Shown in pieces: positions 8,434-17,449 of a stretch of DNA of 57,892 nucleotides. Both the position numbers and the translations under genes were made by a program. Each line of letters begins with the position of its first letter. Position 1 is the stretch's first letter. The notes beneath the pieces are model-generated. The model saw only the letters and a program-made list of their open reading frames with translations, searched no databases and was not told the origin of the DNA. Source of the stretch: Bacteroidales bacterium (GTDB lineage: Bacteria; Bacteroidota; Bacteroidia; Bacteroidales; WCHB1-69); the NCBI GenBank assembly GCA_031286285.1, contig JAITUN010000117.1:1-57892 (forward strand). The letters run 5' to 3'.

Positions 8434-8811
8434 TCATTCTCCAGTTCTAAAATCAATCTTAAAAAATCTATTTTCTGCTCCGTTAGTTACTCCAATAATT
8501 TCTGCATTTAGGGTTTTGTTGTATCTTCCAACTTGTTCTAAAACCTCTTGGGTTAAAGGAATATGAGGGGCCTTACACTCCACTACCATCCATGGCTGTG
8601 CTTCTTTATAAACAACTATATCGTAACGTTTAGTAAGTTTGTTTACCATTATTTTTTTTTCAACCGAAATATGGGAAGATGGAATATTTAGCTCATTTAT
8701 TAAAAATAGAATAAAGAACTGTCTTACTTTTTCTTCTTCAGTAAAAGCGACCCATCTTTTACGAATAGGGTCAAAAACTTGTTCTGCCCCATCTATAATT
8801 CTTGTTTTCAT
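8434..8811 (-). CDS. Type I restriction R-protein N-terminal-like nuclease domain protein
   Basis: 125 residues that make up just the HSDR_N_2-type domain. The PD-(D/E)xK core can be read as YDIVVY (Asp) followed 12-14 residues later by VVECKAP (E-x-K), with a Q-V-x-R-Y helix after it (EQVGRYNK). Stand-alone copies are widespread in Bacteroidetes chromosomes, away from hsdM/hsdS, and their job is not known. No methylase or specificity subunit is nearby. Codes on the same strand as glyS, 77 bp downstream of it. Confidence 0.8.
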   Translation of the reverse strand: MKTRIIDGAEQVFDPIRKRWVAFTEEEKVRQFFILFLINELNIPSSHISVEKKIMVNKLTKRYDIVVYKEAQPWMVVECKAPHIPLTQEVLEQVGRYNKTLNAEIIGVTNGAENRFFKIDFRTGE

Positions 8812-8888
8812 TCAATTTAATTTTAGGTATGGATTTCTCTCTTCAAAATGACAATTACTCAATCATTTCTGCTTTTTCTCTTTAGCTT

Positions 8889-10385
8889 TCATTCTAATTC
8901 TCTTAAAACTTCCTCAACCCTTACCCTTTTCTGCAACATTGAATCTCTTTCGCGTATGGTTACTGTATCGTCTTCTAAAGTTTGGTTATCAACTGTAATG
9001 CAGTATGGTGTTCCTATGGCGTCTTGTCTTCGGTAACGTCTACCAATTGCATCTTTTTCATCGTATTGACACATCATCTTGGGTTTCAGCATCTCCATAA
9101 TATCTCGTGCTTTTTCGAGAAGTCCATCTTTTTTTACTAACGGTAGCACAGCTACTTTTATAGGTGCCAATCCGGCAGGAATTCTTAACACTACCCGCTC
9201 TGATCCATCGGGTAGAGTTTCTTCAGTATAGGCATAGCTCAACACGGCCAAAAACATTCTGTCAACTCCGATGGAAGTTTCCACTACATAAGGCACATAA
9301 CTTTCGTTGGTTTCTGAATCAAAGTATCGCAATTTCTTTCCTGAATATTTTTCATGCTGACATAAATCGAAATCAGTGCGTGAATGTATGCCTTCTAACT
9401 CTTTGAATCCAAAAGGGAAGCGAAATTCTATATCTACAGCTGCATTAGCATAATGAGCCAACTTATCATGTTCATGAAACCGATAATTTTCATCACCTAA
9501 GCCTAGCGAGAGATGCCATTTTAAGCGTTCTTTCTTCCAATACTCAAACCATTGCAATTCTTCGCCTGGGCGCACAAAAAACTGCATCTCCATCTGTTCA
9601 AACTCTCTCATTCTAAAAATAAACTGTCGGGCCACAATTTCGTTTCTGAAAGCCTTTCCAATTTGTGCAATGCCAAACGGAATTTTCATTCTTCCTGTTT
9701 TATACACATTCAGAAAGTTTACAAAAATTCCTTGTGCAGTTTCGGGACGAAGGTAAACAGTGTCTGAGCCATCAGCTACAGATCCTATTTGAGTAGCAAA
9801 CATCAGATTGAACTGACGTACATCAGTCCAGTTTTTTGTGCCGGAAACTGGGCAGGAAATCTCCAATTCTTCAATAAGAGATTTAATACCCACTAAGTCT
9901 GTTTCATTCATTAAAGTTGCAAAACGACTACTCACTGCGTCTTTTTTTTCCTTATTTTTTATCACATTCGGGTTTGTTTTTCGAAACAATTCCTCGTCAA
10001 AATTTTCAAACTTCTTCTTGGCTTTTTCCACCTCTTTTTCAATTTTTCCCTCCAATTTTTGTAGATAATCTTCAATCAACACGTCGGCACGATATCTTTT
10101 TTTTGAGTCTTTGTTGTCAATGAGCGGGTCATTAAAAGCATCCACATGACCAGAAGCTTTCCATATAGTAGGGTGCATAAAGATTGCACTTTCAATACCT
10201 ACAATATTTTCATGATACTGCACCATAGTATTCCACCAATACTTTTTGATGTTATTTTTTAGTTCAACTCCATACTGCCCGTAATCGTAAACTGCACTTA
10301 ATCCATCATATATTTCGCTGGAAGGAAAAATATATCCATACTCTTTAGCATGTGCGATAATTTGTTTGAAAAGGTCTTCTGACAT
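8889..10385 (-). CDS. glyS: Glycine--tRNA ligase
   Basis: Charges tRNA-Gly. The 498-residue single chain is the homodimeric (alpha2, class II) form found in Bacteroidetes, archaea and eukaryotes, not the alpha2beta2 form. Class II motif 1/2 regions can be recognised (FATQIGSVADGSDTVYLRPE with the TxE-type glycine-binding stretch, then RQFIFRMREFEQMEMQFF), and the C-terminal anticodon-binding domain begins near 390 (LAPIKVAVLPL). A central insertion of charged helices (about 115-150) is typical. The ATG at 10385 gives the normal MSEDLFKQIIAHAKEYGY opening. Confidence 0.95.
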   Translation of the reverse strand: MSEDLFKQIIAHAKEYGYIFPSSEIYDGLSAVYDYGQYGVELKNNIKKYWWNTMVQYHENIVGIESAIFMHPTIWKASGHVDAFNDPLIDNKDSKKRYRADVLIEDYLQKLEGKIEKEVEKAKKKFENFDEELFRKTNPNVIKNKEKKDAVSSRFATLMNETDLVGIKSLIEELEISCPVSGTKNWTDVRQFNLMFATQIGSVADGSDTVYLRPETAQGIFVNFLNVYKTGRMKIPFGIAQIGKAFRNEIVARQFIFRMREFEQMEMQFFVRPGEELQWFEYWKKERLKWHLSLGLGDENYRFHEHDKLAHYANAAVDIEFRFPFGFKELEGIHSRTDFDLCQHEKYSGKKLRYFDSETNESYVPYVVETSIGVDRMFLAVLSYAYTEETLPDGSERVVLRIPAGLAPIKVAVLPLVKKDGLLEKARDIMEMLKPKMMCQYDEKDAIGRRYRRQDAIGTPYCITVDNQTLEDDTVTIRERDSMLQKRVRVEEVLRELE

Positions 10386-10458
10386 AATGGTTAATGTTTA
10401 ATATTATTAGATTTAATGGTATTTAGAATAAAATTTCAAGACTCAAAATTCTTTTGCG

Positions 10459-10466
10459 CGAAATAA
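10459..10466 (-). promoter_or_regulatory. Possible -7 box TTATTTCG for glyS
   Basis: One- to two-base departure from TAnnTTTG on the minus strand, followed by CGC, about 73 bp before the glyS ATG. Supported mainly by its resemblance to the other boxes in this window. Confidence 0.35.
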
Positions 10467-10504
10467 TGTTTTTTTTAATAACAAAAAAATGGGAATAGAG
10501 AGTT

Positions 10505-11272
10505 TTAACGATTTTTCTCTGAATTCAAACAAAGCTCTTCAAACTGTCCTACAGACAATTGCTCTGGCCTCATCGAAAAGATGGGATTCTCCTTATAGCC
10601 TTCTGTAAATGAAAAGCATTTTAAAGAGTTTCTCAATGTTTTTCTACGCTGATTGAAAGCGGTTTTTACCACATTTCTAAACAATGTTTCATCGCAACAT
10701 ATTTTTTTGTTGGGATTGCGAACCATACGAATCACACCGGATTGTACTTTGGGGGGCGGAGTAAAACTATTTTCTTCTACAGTAAACAGATACTCAATGT
10801 CGTACCAAGCTTGCAACAAAACGCTTAAAATTCCATAGCACTTCTTTCCTGGTTTGGAAGCCACACGCTCTGCTACCTCTTTTTGAAACATTCCTACCAA
10901 TTCAATAACCCTCTCTTTATTTTCCAAAATTTTAAACAATATTTGAGAAGAGATGTTGAAAGGAAAATTTCCAATTATAGTAAGTTTATCATTATAATAT
11001 TCCGACAAATTCAACTTGAGAAAATCGCCTGAAATAATGTGTAAAGATGGATACTTTTTTTGTAGATAAATAACAGATTCTTTGTCAATTTCAACTACTT
11101 TAAAATTAATACCTTTTTGTTGTAGTATGAATTGTGTTAAAACACCCATACCGGGACCAACTTCCAAAATATTTGTATTGTTCTGGGAGAGACTATTCAC
11201 AATCTTCTCTGCAATTGTCTCTTCGTTTAGAAAATGTTGACCAAGCTCTTTTTTGGGAGTAACTTTTTGCAT
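10505..11272 (-). CDS. rsmA: 16S rRNA (adenine1518/1519-N6)-dimethyltransferase
   Basis: KsgA/RsmA dimethylates two adjacent adenines near the 3' end of 16S rRNA. 255 residues. Motif I LEVGPGMGVLTQ (about 37-48), the preceding GQHFL opening, acidic ribose-binding VVEIDKE, and catalytic motif IV NFPFNIS (the usual form is NLPYNIS). C-terminal helical domain contains the typical FNQRRKTLRNSLK. Codes 12 bp upstream of nothing else on its strand but directly downstream (12 bp) of the MltF-like gene, so the two are probably one transcript. Confidence 0.95.
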   Translation of the reverse strand: MQKVTPKKELGQHFLNEETIAEKIVNSLSQNNTNILEVGPGMGVLTQFILQQKGINFKVVEIDKESVIYLQKKYPSLHIISGDFLKLNLSEYYNDKLTIIGNFPFNISSQILFKILENKERVIELVGMFQKEVAERVASKPGKKCYGILSVLLQAWYDIEYLFTVEENSFTPPPKVQSGVIRMVRNPNKKICCDETLFRNVVKTAFNQRRKTLRNSLKCFSFTEGYKENPIFSMRPEQLSVGQFEELCLNSEKNR

Positions 11273-11284
11273 TTCAAAATATTA

Positions 11285-12667
11285 TTACATTTTTGTGAAA
11301 GCTGCCTTGTATGCAGAGTATCTACTCATGACTTGATACGCATAGTTCACTGTGTATGCGCCCGGGAAAAAACCAGACTTTACCACCGAATCATTTGCAT
11401 ATTCGCGACGTGCTTTCAATATTAAATACTTTGAAACATCATTCCAATTATTAAAATTCTCTTCATATTTGGCGCACAATCGTTGGGCGTCAAAAATATG
11501 TCCTCTTCCAGCATTATAAGCGGCTGCAACAAAATAAAGTTTTTCTTCTTCATTTTCAATATCATCAAAAGATTTTCGGATAGAATTTATATGTTGAATT
11601 CCCACACGGATATTCGCTTCATCGTCATCATCTTCCGAAATGCCATAATAATCCATGGTTACTGGCATCAATTGCATTAAACCGTAGCTTCCGCCTTTTC
11701 CTGTTAATCCAGAAATAAATTTAGTTTCTTGATAAATAATTGAAGAAACAAACCGCCAATCAAGATTATATTGTTGAGCGTATTTTTGAACAATTGCATC
11801 AAATTGAGAAATTCCATTTTTTTGTTTGTTAGCAAAAGATGCATTGATTAGTGAAGATTCAATTGAAAAATATTTTTGTAGTAATTTACTATATTTTGCT
11901 GTTTGTTTGAATCCAAACAACCATTGATTTATTTCTTCGTTGAGTTGAACATTTTTATTATTTAGTAACCAACGTCGCTCAAATTGTGGGCCTGCTTTTT
12001 CTAATATTTTCACATTTGAATAAAAGGGCATTAGTGTAATTGCTTGATTATAATCGCAAATAAGATATGGAACCTCACCATTGTCTACTTTCTCAAAAAG
12101 TTCCTCAGATGTAAAGTCATTGCATCTTTCAACATGATAGCGACAGTAATTTGATTCTTGTGTAAAAAAAATTATTGCAGATAAATCATTGGATACAAGA
12201 ATTGTTTGCACATTTTTCGTATCTGCTTTAATTCCAGAAACCAATACAGGATATGAATAAGAATGAGGAATTGATCGTTCAAAATGTGGAAGTATAAATC
12301 TACTTGGCTTCAAATCCATTACTACTATATCATAACTTTTTTCACGTAATTGTTTTTTTATGTTGCAAACCTCAGCTTCTACTTTTATATCAATATTTCT
12401 TCCTAACTCCTTTTCCAATTGTTTTAACATTTCATACTGAAATCCAATCGGTACACCTTTATACACAAAATAATCTGCTGCGTGAAATAAAATAAGCACA
12501 CGAACAATATCGGAGTCCCCGTCTACATCGGTAAGAGGTAAAATAACATCTATTTTTTCATTTTTTTTTTGTATTGGGAATTTTAGTGATGTAAATATAT
12601 AGAAGCCAAATCCAAAAAAGATGGCTATTAGAAACATTATCAAGAAAGAGAGAATTGCTCTTTTCAA
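11285..12667 (-). CDS. MltF-like membrane-bound lytic transglycosylase
   Basis: Cleaves peptidoglycan glycan strands to 1,6-anhydro products. Order: N-terminal hydrophobic anchor, a solute-binding-protein-like module (about 50-290), then an SLT domain with catalytic Glu in IIYQETKF, followed by GSYGLMQLMP and the AAYNAG motif, as in MltF. The reading frame stays open to a TTG at 12733, but a consensus -7 box (12682-12689) lies inside that extension. I therefore choose the TTG at 12667, which gives a charged-then-hydrophobic anchor (MKRAILSFLIMFL); an ATG at 12637 is the alternative. Divergent from dprA, with both promoters in the short gap. Confidence 0.85.
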   Translation of the reverse strand: MKRAILSFLIMFLIAIFFGFGFYIFTSLKFPIQKKNEKIDVILPLTDVDGDSDIVRVLILFHAADYFVYKGVPIGFQYEMLKQLEKELGRNIDIKVEAEVCNIKKQLREKSYDIVVMDLKPSRFILPHFERSIPHSYSYPVLVSGIKADTKNVQTILVSNDLSAIIFFTQESNYCRYHVERCNDFTSEELFEKVDNGEVPYLICDYNQAITLMPFYSNVKILEKAGPQFERRWLLNNKNVQLNEEINQWLFGFKQTAKYSKLLQKYFSIESSLINASFANKQKNGISQFDAIVQKYAQQYNLDWRFVSSIIYQETKFISGLTGKGGSYGLMQLMPVTMDYYGISEDDDDEANIRVGIQHINSIRKSFDDIENEEEKLYFVAAAYNAGRGHIFDAQRLCAKYEENFNNWNDVSKYLILKARREYANDSVVKSGFFPGAYTVNYAYQVMSRYSAYKAAFTKM

Positions 12668-12681
12668 ACTAATAATTTGGG

Positions 12682-12689
12682 CAAAAATA
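12682..12689 (-). promoter_or_regulatory. -7 box TATTTTTG for the MltF-like gene
   Basis: Exact TAnnTTTG on the minus strand followed by CCC, 15 bp before the chosen TTG start. It rules against the longer 5' reading. Confidence 0.55.
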
Positions 12690-12771
12690 GAAATTTTGAC
12701 TAAATATTTATCCTTTATTGCTAAAAATTCCAAATTTTGATAGATCTAAGCAGCAGTGATAAAAATAGCAT

Positions 12772-12779
12772 TATATTTG
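12772..12779 (+). promoter_or_regulatory. -7 box TATATTTG for dprA
   Basis: Exact TAnnTTTG on the plus strand followed by CTGCC, 22 bp before the dprA ATG, implying a very short leader. Confidence 0.6.
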
Positions 12780-12801
12780 CTGCCTAATTATTTCTAAAAT
12801 T

Positions 12802-13908
12802 ATGCTCAACGAACTCTTTTACAAAATTGCATTATCGCACCAAAAAGGTTATGGCAACTCCTTAATAAAAAAGCTATTACAACTTTCAGGAAGCGCTACG
12901 GCTTTGTTTCTTGATTTTAATTCTGTGCGTAAGAAGTTTAAAACGACGCGCTATTTTCTCGGTCCGCCGATAATAACTCCTGAAATAGAGAAAGCCGTAC
13001 AACAAGAGCTTGAAATTTCAACAAAAAATGGGGTTACCCATTGTTTTTTTACCGATTCTGATTATCCGAAACGTTTACTTCGCTGCAATGATTCTCCCTA
13101 TATGTTTTGTTATAAGGGTAATAATCAATTTAATATGGAAAAAACCTTAGCTGTAGTTGGCACACGCAATGCAACCTCTTATGGAAAAGATCTAGTGAGA
13201 CGTGTAATTTCCGAATTAACCACACTCAATATTTCCATTATTAGTGGTTTAGCTATAGGAATCGATACTTTTGCTCACGATGCAGCCTTAGATTATCGCT
13301 TGCATACAGTTGGTGTATTGGGTTCGGGATTTGGGAATATTTACCCTTCCTCTAATAATAGATTGGCAAAACGAATGACAGAAATGGGAAGTACATTAGT
13401 TTCAGAGTTTTCATTCTATACTTCCCCCGATCGGCAAAACTTTCCAAGGCGAAACCGTATTATTGCCGGTATGGCAGATGCTTTGTTGGTTGTTGAAACC
13501 GGAAAGCGGGGTGGTAGTATTATTACTGCTTGTATTGCACACTCTTACCAACGTGATGTGTTTGCAATACCCGGTTCTGTTTTCGAGCCATCGCATGAAG
13601 GCTGTCATGAACTTATACGTCAAAATTTAGCCGCATTAGTTACTTCGGGAGATAATATTATTGAAATGATGGGATGGAATGAAGAAAAACAATCATCTTC
13701 ACAACCTCAATTATTTCAAGAGTTAAACGAAGATGAAGAGTTTGTTTGTACGATTATACAAAATCTTAAAGAGCCATATATTGATGAATTATTATCCAAT
13801 ATTAACACAATACCTACTTCAAAAGTATTTTCTATTTTATTAGGATTAGAACTTAATGGAATAATAGAAGTACTTCCTGGAAAAAGATATAGAATAATCG
13901 GGCGTTAA
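12802..13908 (+). CDS. dprA: DNA-processing protein DprA
   Basis: Binds incoming single-stranded DNA and loads RecA during natural transformation; also kept in many non-competent bacteria. 368 residues. Short N-terminal helical segment, then the DprA Rossmann core: VVGTRNATSYG, ISGLAIGIDTFAH, VLGSGFGNIYPSSN, PRRNRIIAGMADALLVVET, GSIITA. C-terminal winged-helix-like region ends the protein (KVFSILLGLELNGIIEVLPG). Single gene, divergent from the MltF-like gene; the stop codon is embedded in a perfect hairpin. Confidence 0.95.
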   Translation: MLNELFYKIALSHQKGYGNSLIKKLLQLSGSATALFLDFNSVRKKFKTTRYFLGPPIITPEIEKAVQQELEISTKNGVTHCFFTDSDYPKRLLRCNDSPYMFCYKGNNQFNMEKTLAVVGTRNATSYGKDLVRRVISELTTLNISIISGLAIGIDTFAHDAALDYRLHTVGVLGSGFGNIYPSSNNRLAKRMTEMGSTLVSEFSFYTSPDRQNFPRRNRIIAGMADALLVVETGKRGGSIITACIAHSYQRDVFAIPGSVFEPSHEGCHELIRQNLAALVTSGDNIIEMMGWNEEKQSSSQPQLFQELNEDEEFVCTIIQNLKEPYIDELLSNINTIPTSKVFSILLGLELNGIIEVLPGKRYRIIGR

Positions 13909-13926
13909 TAATTGATTATTAACGCC
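13901..13926. terminator. Perfect 11-bp hairpin over the dprA stop
   Basis: GGCGTTAATAA and its exact complement TTATTAACGCC are separated by TTGA; the dprA TAA lies inside the 5' arm. No T run follows, so factor-independent termination is uncertain, but its position between the convergent dprA and HU genes suggests a bidirectional transcript end. Confidence 0.45.
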
Positions 13927-13998
13927 TAATTATACTAGGATTTTAATCCTTGCGGATTACTCTTTGAAATCGTTAATTATCGATTCCAAAAAAAATCA

Positions 13999-14268
13999 TT
14001 AAACTTTTGCAGATAGTTCTGCACCAGCTTTAAATTTAACCACTTTCTTAGCCGGAATCATAAGTTCTTTTTTGGTTCTTGGGTTTCTTCCTTTTCTTGC
14101 AGGACGATTAACAATTGAGAAAGTGCCAAATCCAATAAGAGCCAATTTGTCGCCTTTGGCAAGGGTTGTTGAGGTTGCGCATACGAATGCTTCTAAGGCA
14201 GCTTTTGCAGCAACTTTTGTTAATCCGGCTTTTTCAGCCATAGCGGTAATTAATTCTGCTTTGTTCAT
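13999..14268 (-). CDS. HU family DNA-binding protein
   Basis: Nucleoid protein that bends DNA as a dimer. 89 residues, the normal HU length. Helical N-terminus MNKAELITAMAEKAGLTK, the conserved GFGTFSI turn, the R-x-x-R-K-G-R-N-P arm (RPARKGRNPRTKKE) with the intercalating proline, and the closing IPAKKVVKFKAG. Stands alone between dprA (convergent) and fmt. This is the HU-beta-like branch, not the longer Bacteroidetes HU-DNA-binding proteins with a C-terminal extension. Confidence 0.95.
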   Translation of the reverse strand: MNKAELITAMAEKAGLTKVAAKAALEAFVCATSTTLAKGDKLALIGFGTFSIVNRPARKGRNPRTKKELMIPAKKVVKFKAGAELSAKV

Positions 14269-14416
14269 AATAACAAATTTTAATGGTTAATTAATTTCAA
14301 TGCAAATAAAACAATTTTTTTTATTTTTTTTACGAAACTCGAAAATCAAATAAATTGTTGATAAAATATGGCAAATTGTTGATAAAATATAGAAATATCG
14401 ACAAATAATTACACTA

Positions 14417-15367
14417 CTACTTTAATATGGAGTAATTTGACGCTTTATTGCCTTGTAAAAAAACGGCCAAATTACATCTTTTTTTTCCTTCAATTTGTAA
14501 ATTATGTATAGATATTTTGAAATCTTTCGTAGAGATGTATAAAAAAGTTTTGTCATCAGTATCAATAATACCTACTTCATTGTTTGATTTTTCAAAAGTT
14601 ATTGAGGCTTTATAAATTTTAATAGAAACATGTTTTTTGTCTTTTTGTACAAGAAAAGTTACAGCTCCGGGAAAAGGAGAAAGTCCGCGAATTTTGTTGA
14701 TAATATTTTTTGCCGTATCATTCCAATCAATTATTGTATCTATTTTTTTAATTTTAGGGGCAAGTTTCATATTAGCATCTTTGATTCGACATTGAGGCAA
14801 TCGGGTTGCAGATCTGTTTTTAATAAGTGACAATGTTTCTAATGCCATCATTGCGCTTATTTTCTTCATCCGTGCATAAAGTTCTCCTGTTGTTTCATCA
14901 GGTAGAATATCAATCCCTTTTTGCAAGATAATATCTCCGAAATCTATCTCATTATTGAGGAAAAACGTAGTAATACCTGTTTTTGTTTCGCCATTAATTA
15001 TTGCCCAATGAATGGGGGCAGCTCCTCGATACTGAGGCAGCAAGGAGGCATGAACATTGAAGGTACCACAAGGGGGGATGTTATAAACTTCAAAGGGTAA
15101 GAATCGGAATGCAACTACAACAAAAACATCTGCTCGCCATTGTTGTAATCTTTTTACAAATTCCGGATCTTTTAAGGTTATGGGTTGCAGAACAGAAATT
15201 CTTTTTTCTTCAGCATATTTTTTAATATCAGAGGATTGCATTTTCAGCCCTCTTCCTGCCGGCTTATCTGGTGCAGTAACCACGCCTACTATCTCGTAGG
15301 AAGCGTGATAGATGGCATCTAACGTTGCCACTGCAAAATCGGGGGTCCCAAAAAAAACTACTCTCAT
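14417..15367 (-). CDS. fmt: Methionyl-tRNA formyltransferase
   Basis: Formylates initiator Met-tRNA with 10-formyl-THF. 316 residues. N-terminal opening MRVVFFGTPDFAV, folate/catalytic segment NVHASLLPQYRGAAPIHWA (catalytic Asn and His), then FFLNNEIDFGDI with the catalytic Asp, and a C-terminal OB-like domain from about 205 that binds tRNA. Last gene of a minus-strand run TPR protein - ribH - fmt, starting 9 bp after the ribH stop. Function is certain; C-terminal domain is divergent, as usual. Confidence 0.95.
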   Translation of the reverse strand: MRVVFFGTPDFAVATLDAIYHASYEIVGVVTAPDKPAGRGLKMQSSDIKKYAEEKRISVLQPITLKDPEFVKRLQQWRADVFVVVAFRFLPFEVYNIPPCGTFNVHASLLPQYRGAAPIHWAIINGETKTGITTFFLNNEIDFGDIILQKGIDILPDETTGELYARMKKISAMMALETLSLIKNRSATRLPQCRIKDANMKLAPKIKKIDTIIDWNDTAKNIINKIRGLSPFPGAVTFLVQKDKKHVSIKIYKASITFEKSNNEVGIIDTDDKTFLYISTKDFKISIHNLQIEGKKRCNLAVFLQGNKASNYSILK

Positions 15368-15376
15368 TGGAAATCT

Positions 15377-15865
15377 TTATTGTAACTTTTGTAGAGTCTC
15401 AATCATTTTCAAACACGTATAAGCAGCTTCTACTCCTTTATTGCCATATTTTCCTCCTGCTCTATCTTGTGCTTGTTCCATTGTGTCGCAGGTAAGAACC
15501 CCAAAGATTACCGGAATTGCATAATCGAGTGAAACGTTCATAATTCCATTAGCAACTGCTTGAGAAATAAATTCAAAGTGGCGGGTTTCGCCTTGAATAA
15601 CACATCCTAAACAGATTATGGCGCCTATAGAATCATCTGAATCTATAAGCATTAAGGCGCCGAGAGGCAACTCAAAACTTCCTGGAACAGAGTGAATAAC
15701 AATCTGTTTCTGTGCAATACCGGCTTCTCTTAAAACAGCCAACGCACCCTCTTTGAGTGCGTTAGTTATGGCTTCATTCCATTCACTTACAACAATTCCA
15801 ATCTTAATATTTATGTTTTTTAAAGATGGGCTGTCACTGTGTTGGGAAAGGTTTACCTTTTTCAT
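15377..15865 (-). CDS. ribH: 6,7-dimethyl-8-ribityllumazine synthase
   Basis: Penultimate step of riboflavin synthesis: condenses 5-amino-6-ribitylamino-uracil with dihydroxybutanone phosphate. 162 residues. Diagnostic motifs: VVSEWNEAIT, VPGSFELPLGA, CLGCVIQGETRHFEFISQAV (catalytic His after Arg) and IPVIFGVLTCDTMEQAQDRAG. The ATG overlaps the stop of the upstream TPR gene (TAATG), indicating translational coupling. Other rib genes are not in the window and no FMN riboswitch precedes this operon. Confidence 0.96.
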   Translation of the reverse strand: MKKVNLSQHSDSPSLKNINIKIGIVVSEWNEAITNALKEGALAVLREAGIAQKQIVIHSVPGSFELPLGALMLIDSDDSIGAIICLGCVIQGETRHFEFISQAVANGIMNVSLDYAIPVIFGVLTCDTMEQAQDRAGGKYGNKGVEAAYTCLKMIETLQKLQ

Positions 15866-16566
15866 TATTTATTTTTGTTAACAAGAGCCCTTTCTAAAAA
15901 TTTATCAATATTCATTTTTTGATATTCCGAATAAAATTTATCCTTTATAGACTGATATGCTGAAGCCGCCTTTTCCCATTCGTTTTCTCTTTCATAAAGT
16001 TGACCCAATTTAAATAAATTCACAGGACCTAAATAGGGGTCTTTGCTTTCTGCAGCTTTCTTGCAATATTTAATCGCCTTCGCTATTTCTCCTTGGTCGT
16101 CATACAAATCGCTAATCAAGGCTTGGGCTCCGTACCAATAAGTATCCTCTTTATGTGTAAATTTTTGTAAGTAGTTCAGCGCCTCATCTTTCTCACCTAA
16201 TTTCAAATAGCACATACCTGCAAAATAGTTAGCTGTGTTTGACGTATTTGTTAGTATAAATGAGGTTGCAATATCTAAAAACCCGATATTATCTTCATCA
16301 CCTTCTAACGCATTGATTAAAGACAATGAGTCGCCTTTCATATAATAATCTATAGGAACCGTCATCAATGCAGAAGCTTTTTCTGATTGTGGAACTAAAT
16401 AAAATTTGTTAATAGCCATAAGAGCAGCAACAACTACAAGCAATCCGATGGCAATCCCATAAATAATTTTGTTGTATTGATTAAAAAAATTGAAAATACG
16501 TACTACAAAACCTTCTTGTTTTTCACGTGTTTGTTCATTTTTTTTGTTTGATTTTTCTTTCTTCAT
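15865..16566 (-). CDS. Membrane-anchored tetratricopeptide repeat protein
   Basis: 233 residues. A charged N-terminus (KKEKSNKKNEQTREKQ) precedes one transmembrane segment (about 36-55, IIYGIAIGLLVVVAALMA), leaving a periplasmic TPR domain (from about 100; repeats such as ANYFAGMCYLKLGEKDEALNYL and LFKLGQLYERENEWEKAASAY). Layout resembles the YfgM/AncA family of anchored TPR proteins. Homologues sit in front of ribH in many Bacteroidetes. Its partner is unknown. Overlaps ribH by one base and follows the OmpH-like gene by 41 bp. Confidence 0.82.
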   Translation of the reverse strand: MKKEKSNKKNEQTREKQEGFVVRIFNFFNQYNKIIYGIAIGLLVVVAALMAINKFYLVPQSEKASALMTVPIDYYMKGDSLSLINALEGDEDNIGFLDIATSFILTNTSNTANYFAGMCYLKLGEKDEALNYLQKFTHKEDTYWYGAQALISDLYDDQGEIAKAIKYCKKAAESKDPYLGPVNLFKLGQLYERENEWEKAASAYQSIKDKFYSEYQKMNIDKFLERALVNKNK

Positions 16567-16596
16567 AACGTAATAGGGGTTAATATTTTCAAGCGG

Positions 16597-16604
16597 CGAA
16601 ATTA
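16597..16604 (-). promoter_or_regulatory. -7-like box TAATTTCG for the TPR-ribH-fmt operon
   Basis: TAnnTT(T/C)G form on the minus strand followed by CCGC, about 31 bp before the TPR start, between it and the OmpH-like gene. Confidence 0.45.
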
Positions 16605-16607
16605 TAT

Positions 16608-17291
16608 TTATTTTTTATATGAACGATTTAACTCAAATAACACATGATCAGTAATATCTTTTGAGGGATCTGTATATAGTAAAAAAGGTGTTTGGTTTTG
16701 ATAAGTAATTACAAAGGAGGCATTTCTAATAGTGTTAATACGACTAACTGCTGCGTGTAATGAATCATAAATTTGGTATAGTGCAACTGCCTGACGTGCT
16801 TGTAATTCGTCATAAACACGTTCTTTATCAGCTTCCAATTGTTGATATTCTTGGGCTAACTTATTTTGTGCATATTCCATTTGAACTTGTGTTAGAATAC
16901 CGGCGCTTGCATTCTCCTGGAATATATTATAGCTATTTTTAAAATCATTTTCTCTTTTAGCAAAGATTGCATCTTGTTTAGCCATTTCCGCCCTAATATC
17001 TCCATTAAGAATCATCACTAGATCATAATTTTCGTTAATCGTATCTAAATTAACAAAAACTATTTCGCCGCTTCCCGGCTCACCAACAATCTCTTTTGGA
17101 AAAAAAACGTGTGTTTTTGGAGTAATAAAGTGCAAAATATATAGCACAATTACAGCAACAAGCAACACGCTTGAAGAGATAATGTTACATAGCTTAATCA
17201 CAATACAGGAACAGCAGCAAGATTTTTTTTGAGATTCGGGTTGAACTATTTCCGTTTCAACATTTTCAATTAATTCTTCTTCCATACTCAT
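16608..17291 (-). CDS. OmpH/Skp-like protein with a membrane anchor
   Basis: From the ATG at 17291 the product has 227 residues: an acidic start (EEELIENVETE), a cysteine-rich patch (CCCSC), one membrane span (about 35-53) and a periplasmic OmpH/Skp region. In that region the VFVNLDTINENY opening leads into a long coiled coil (about 105-175) and a beta tail (SFVITYQNQTPFLLYTD). Skp-type chaperones escort outer-membrane proteins; this one is anchored instead of free. The frame stays open to 17375, but a full promoter (17324-17353) lies inside that extension, so the internal ATG at 17291 (or 17285) is the true start. Confidence 0.8.
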   Translation of the reverse strand: MSMEEELIENVETEIVQPESQKKSCCCSCIVIKLCNIISSSVLLVAVIVLYILHFITPKTHVFFPKEIVGEPGSGEIVFVNLDTINENYDLVMILNGDIRAEMAKQDAIFAKRENDFKNSYNIFQENASAGILTQVQMEYAQNKLAQEYQQLEADKERVYDELQARQAVALYQIYDSLHAAVSRINTIRNASFVITYQNQTPFLLYTDPSKDITDHVLFELNRSYKK

Positions 17292-17323
17292 ATATTTTAT
17301 ATTTGGTTTTTGAAATTCGGCCG

Positions 17324-17353
17324 CAAAAATAGTTTTTTTCCTGACTTCGACAA
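17324..17353 (-). promoter_or_regulatory. Complete Bacteroidetes promoter for the OmpH-like gene
   Basis: Reading the minus strand: TTG, 19 bp, then TATTTTTG followed by CGGCC. This is the only site in the window where I see both the -33 and -7 elements at the right spacing. It sits about 33 bp before the start at 17291 and inside the longer open frame, so it decides the start codon. Confidence 0.7.
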
Positions 17354-17449
17354 TGTTTACACAGGGCAAACGCATTAAAATTTTTGTCTCAAAGTTGAAA
17401 TTTTAAATTTGAGAGAAATTAAACCTCATTTTCACCTCATTTCCTCTTT

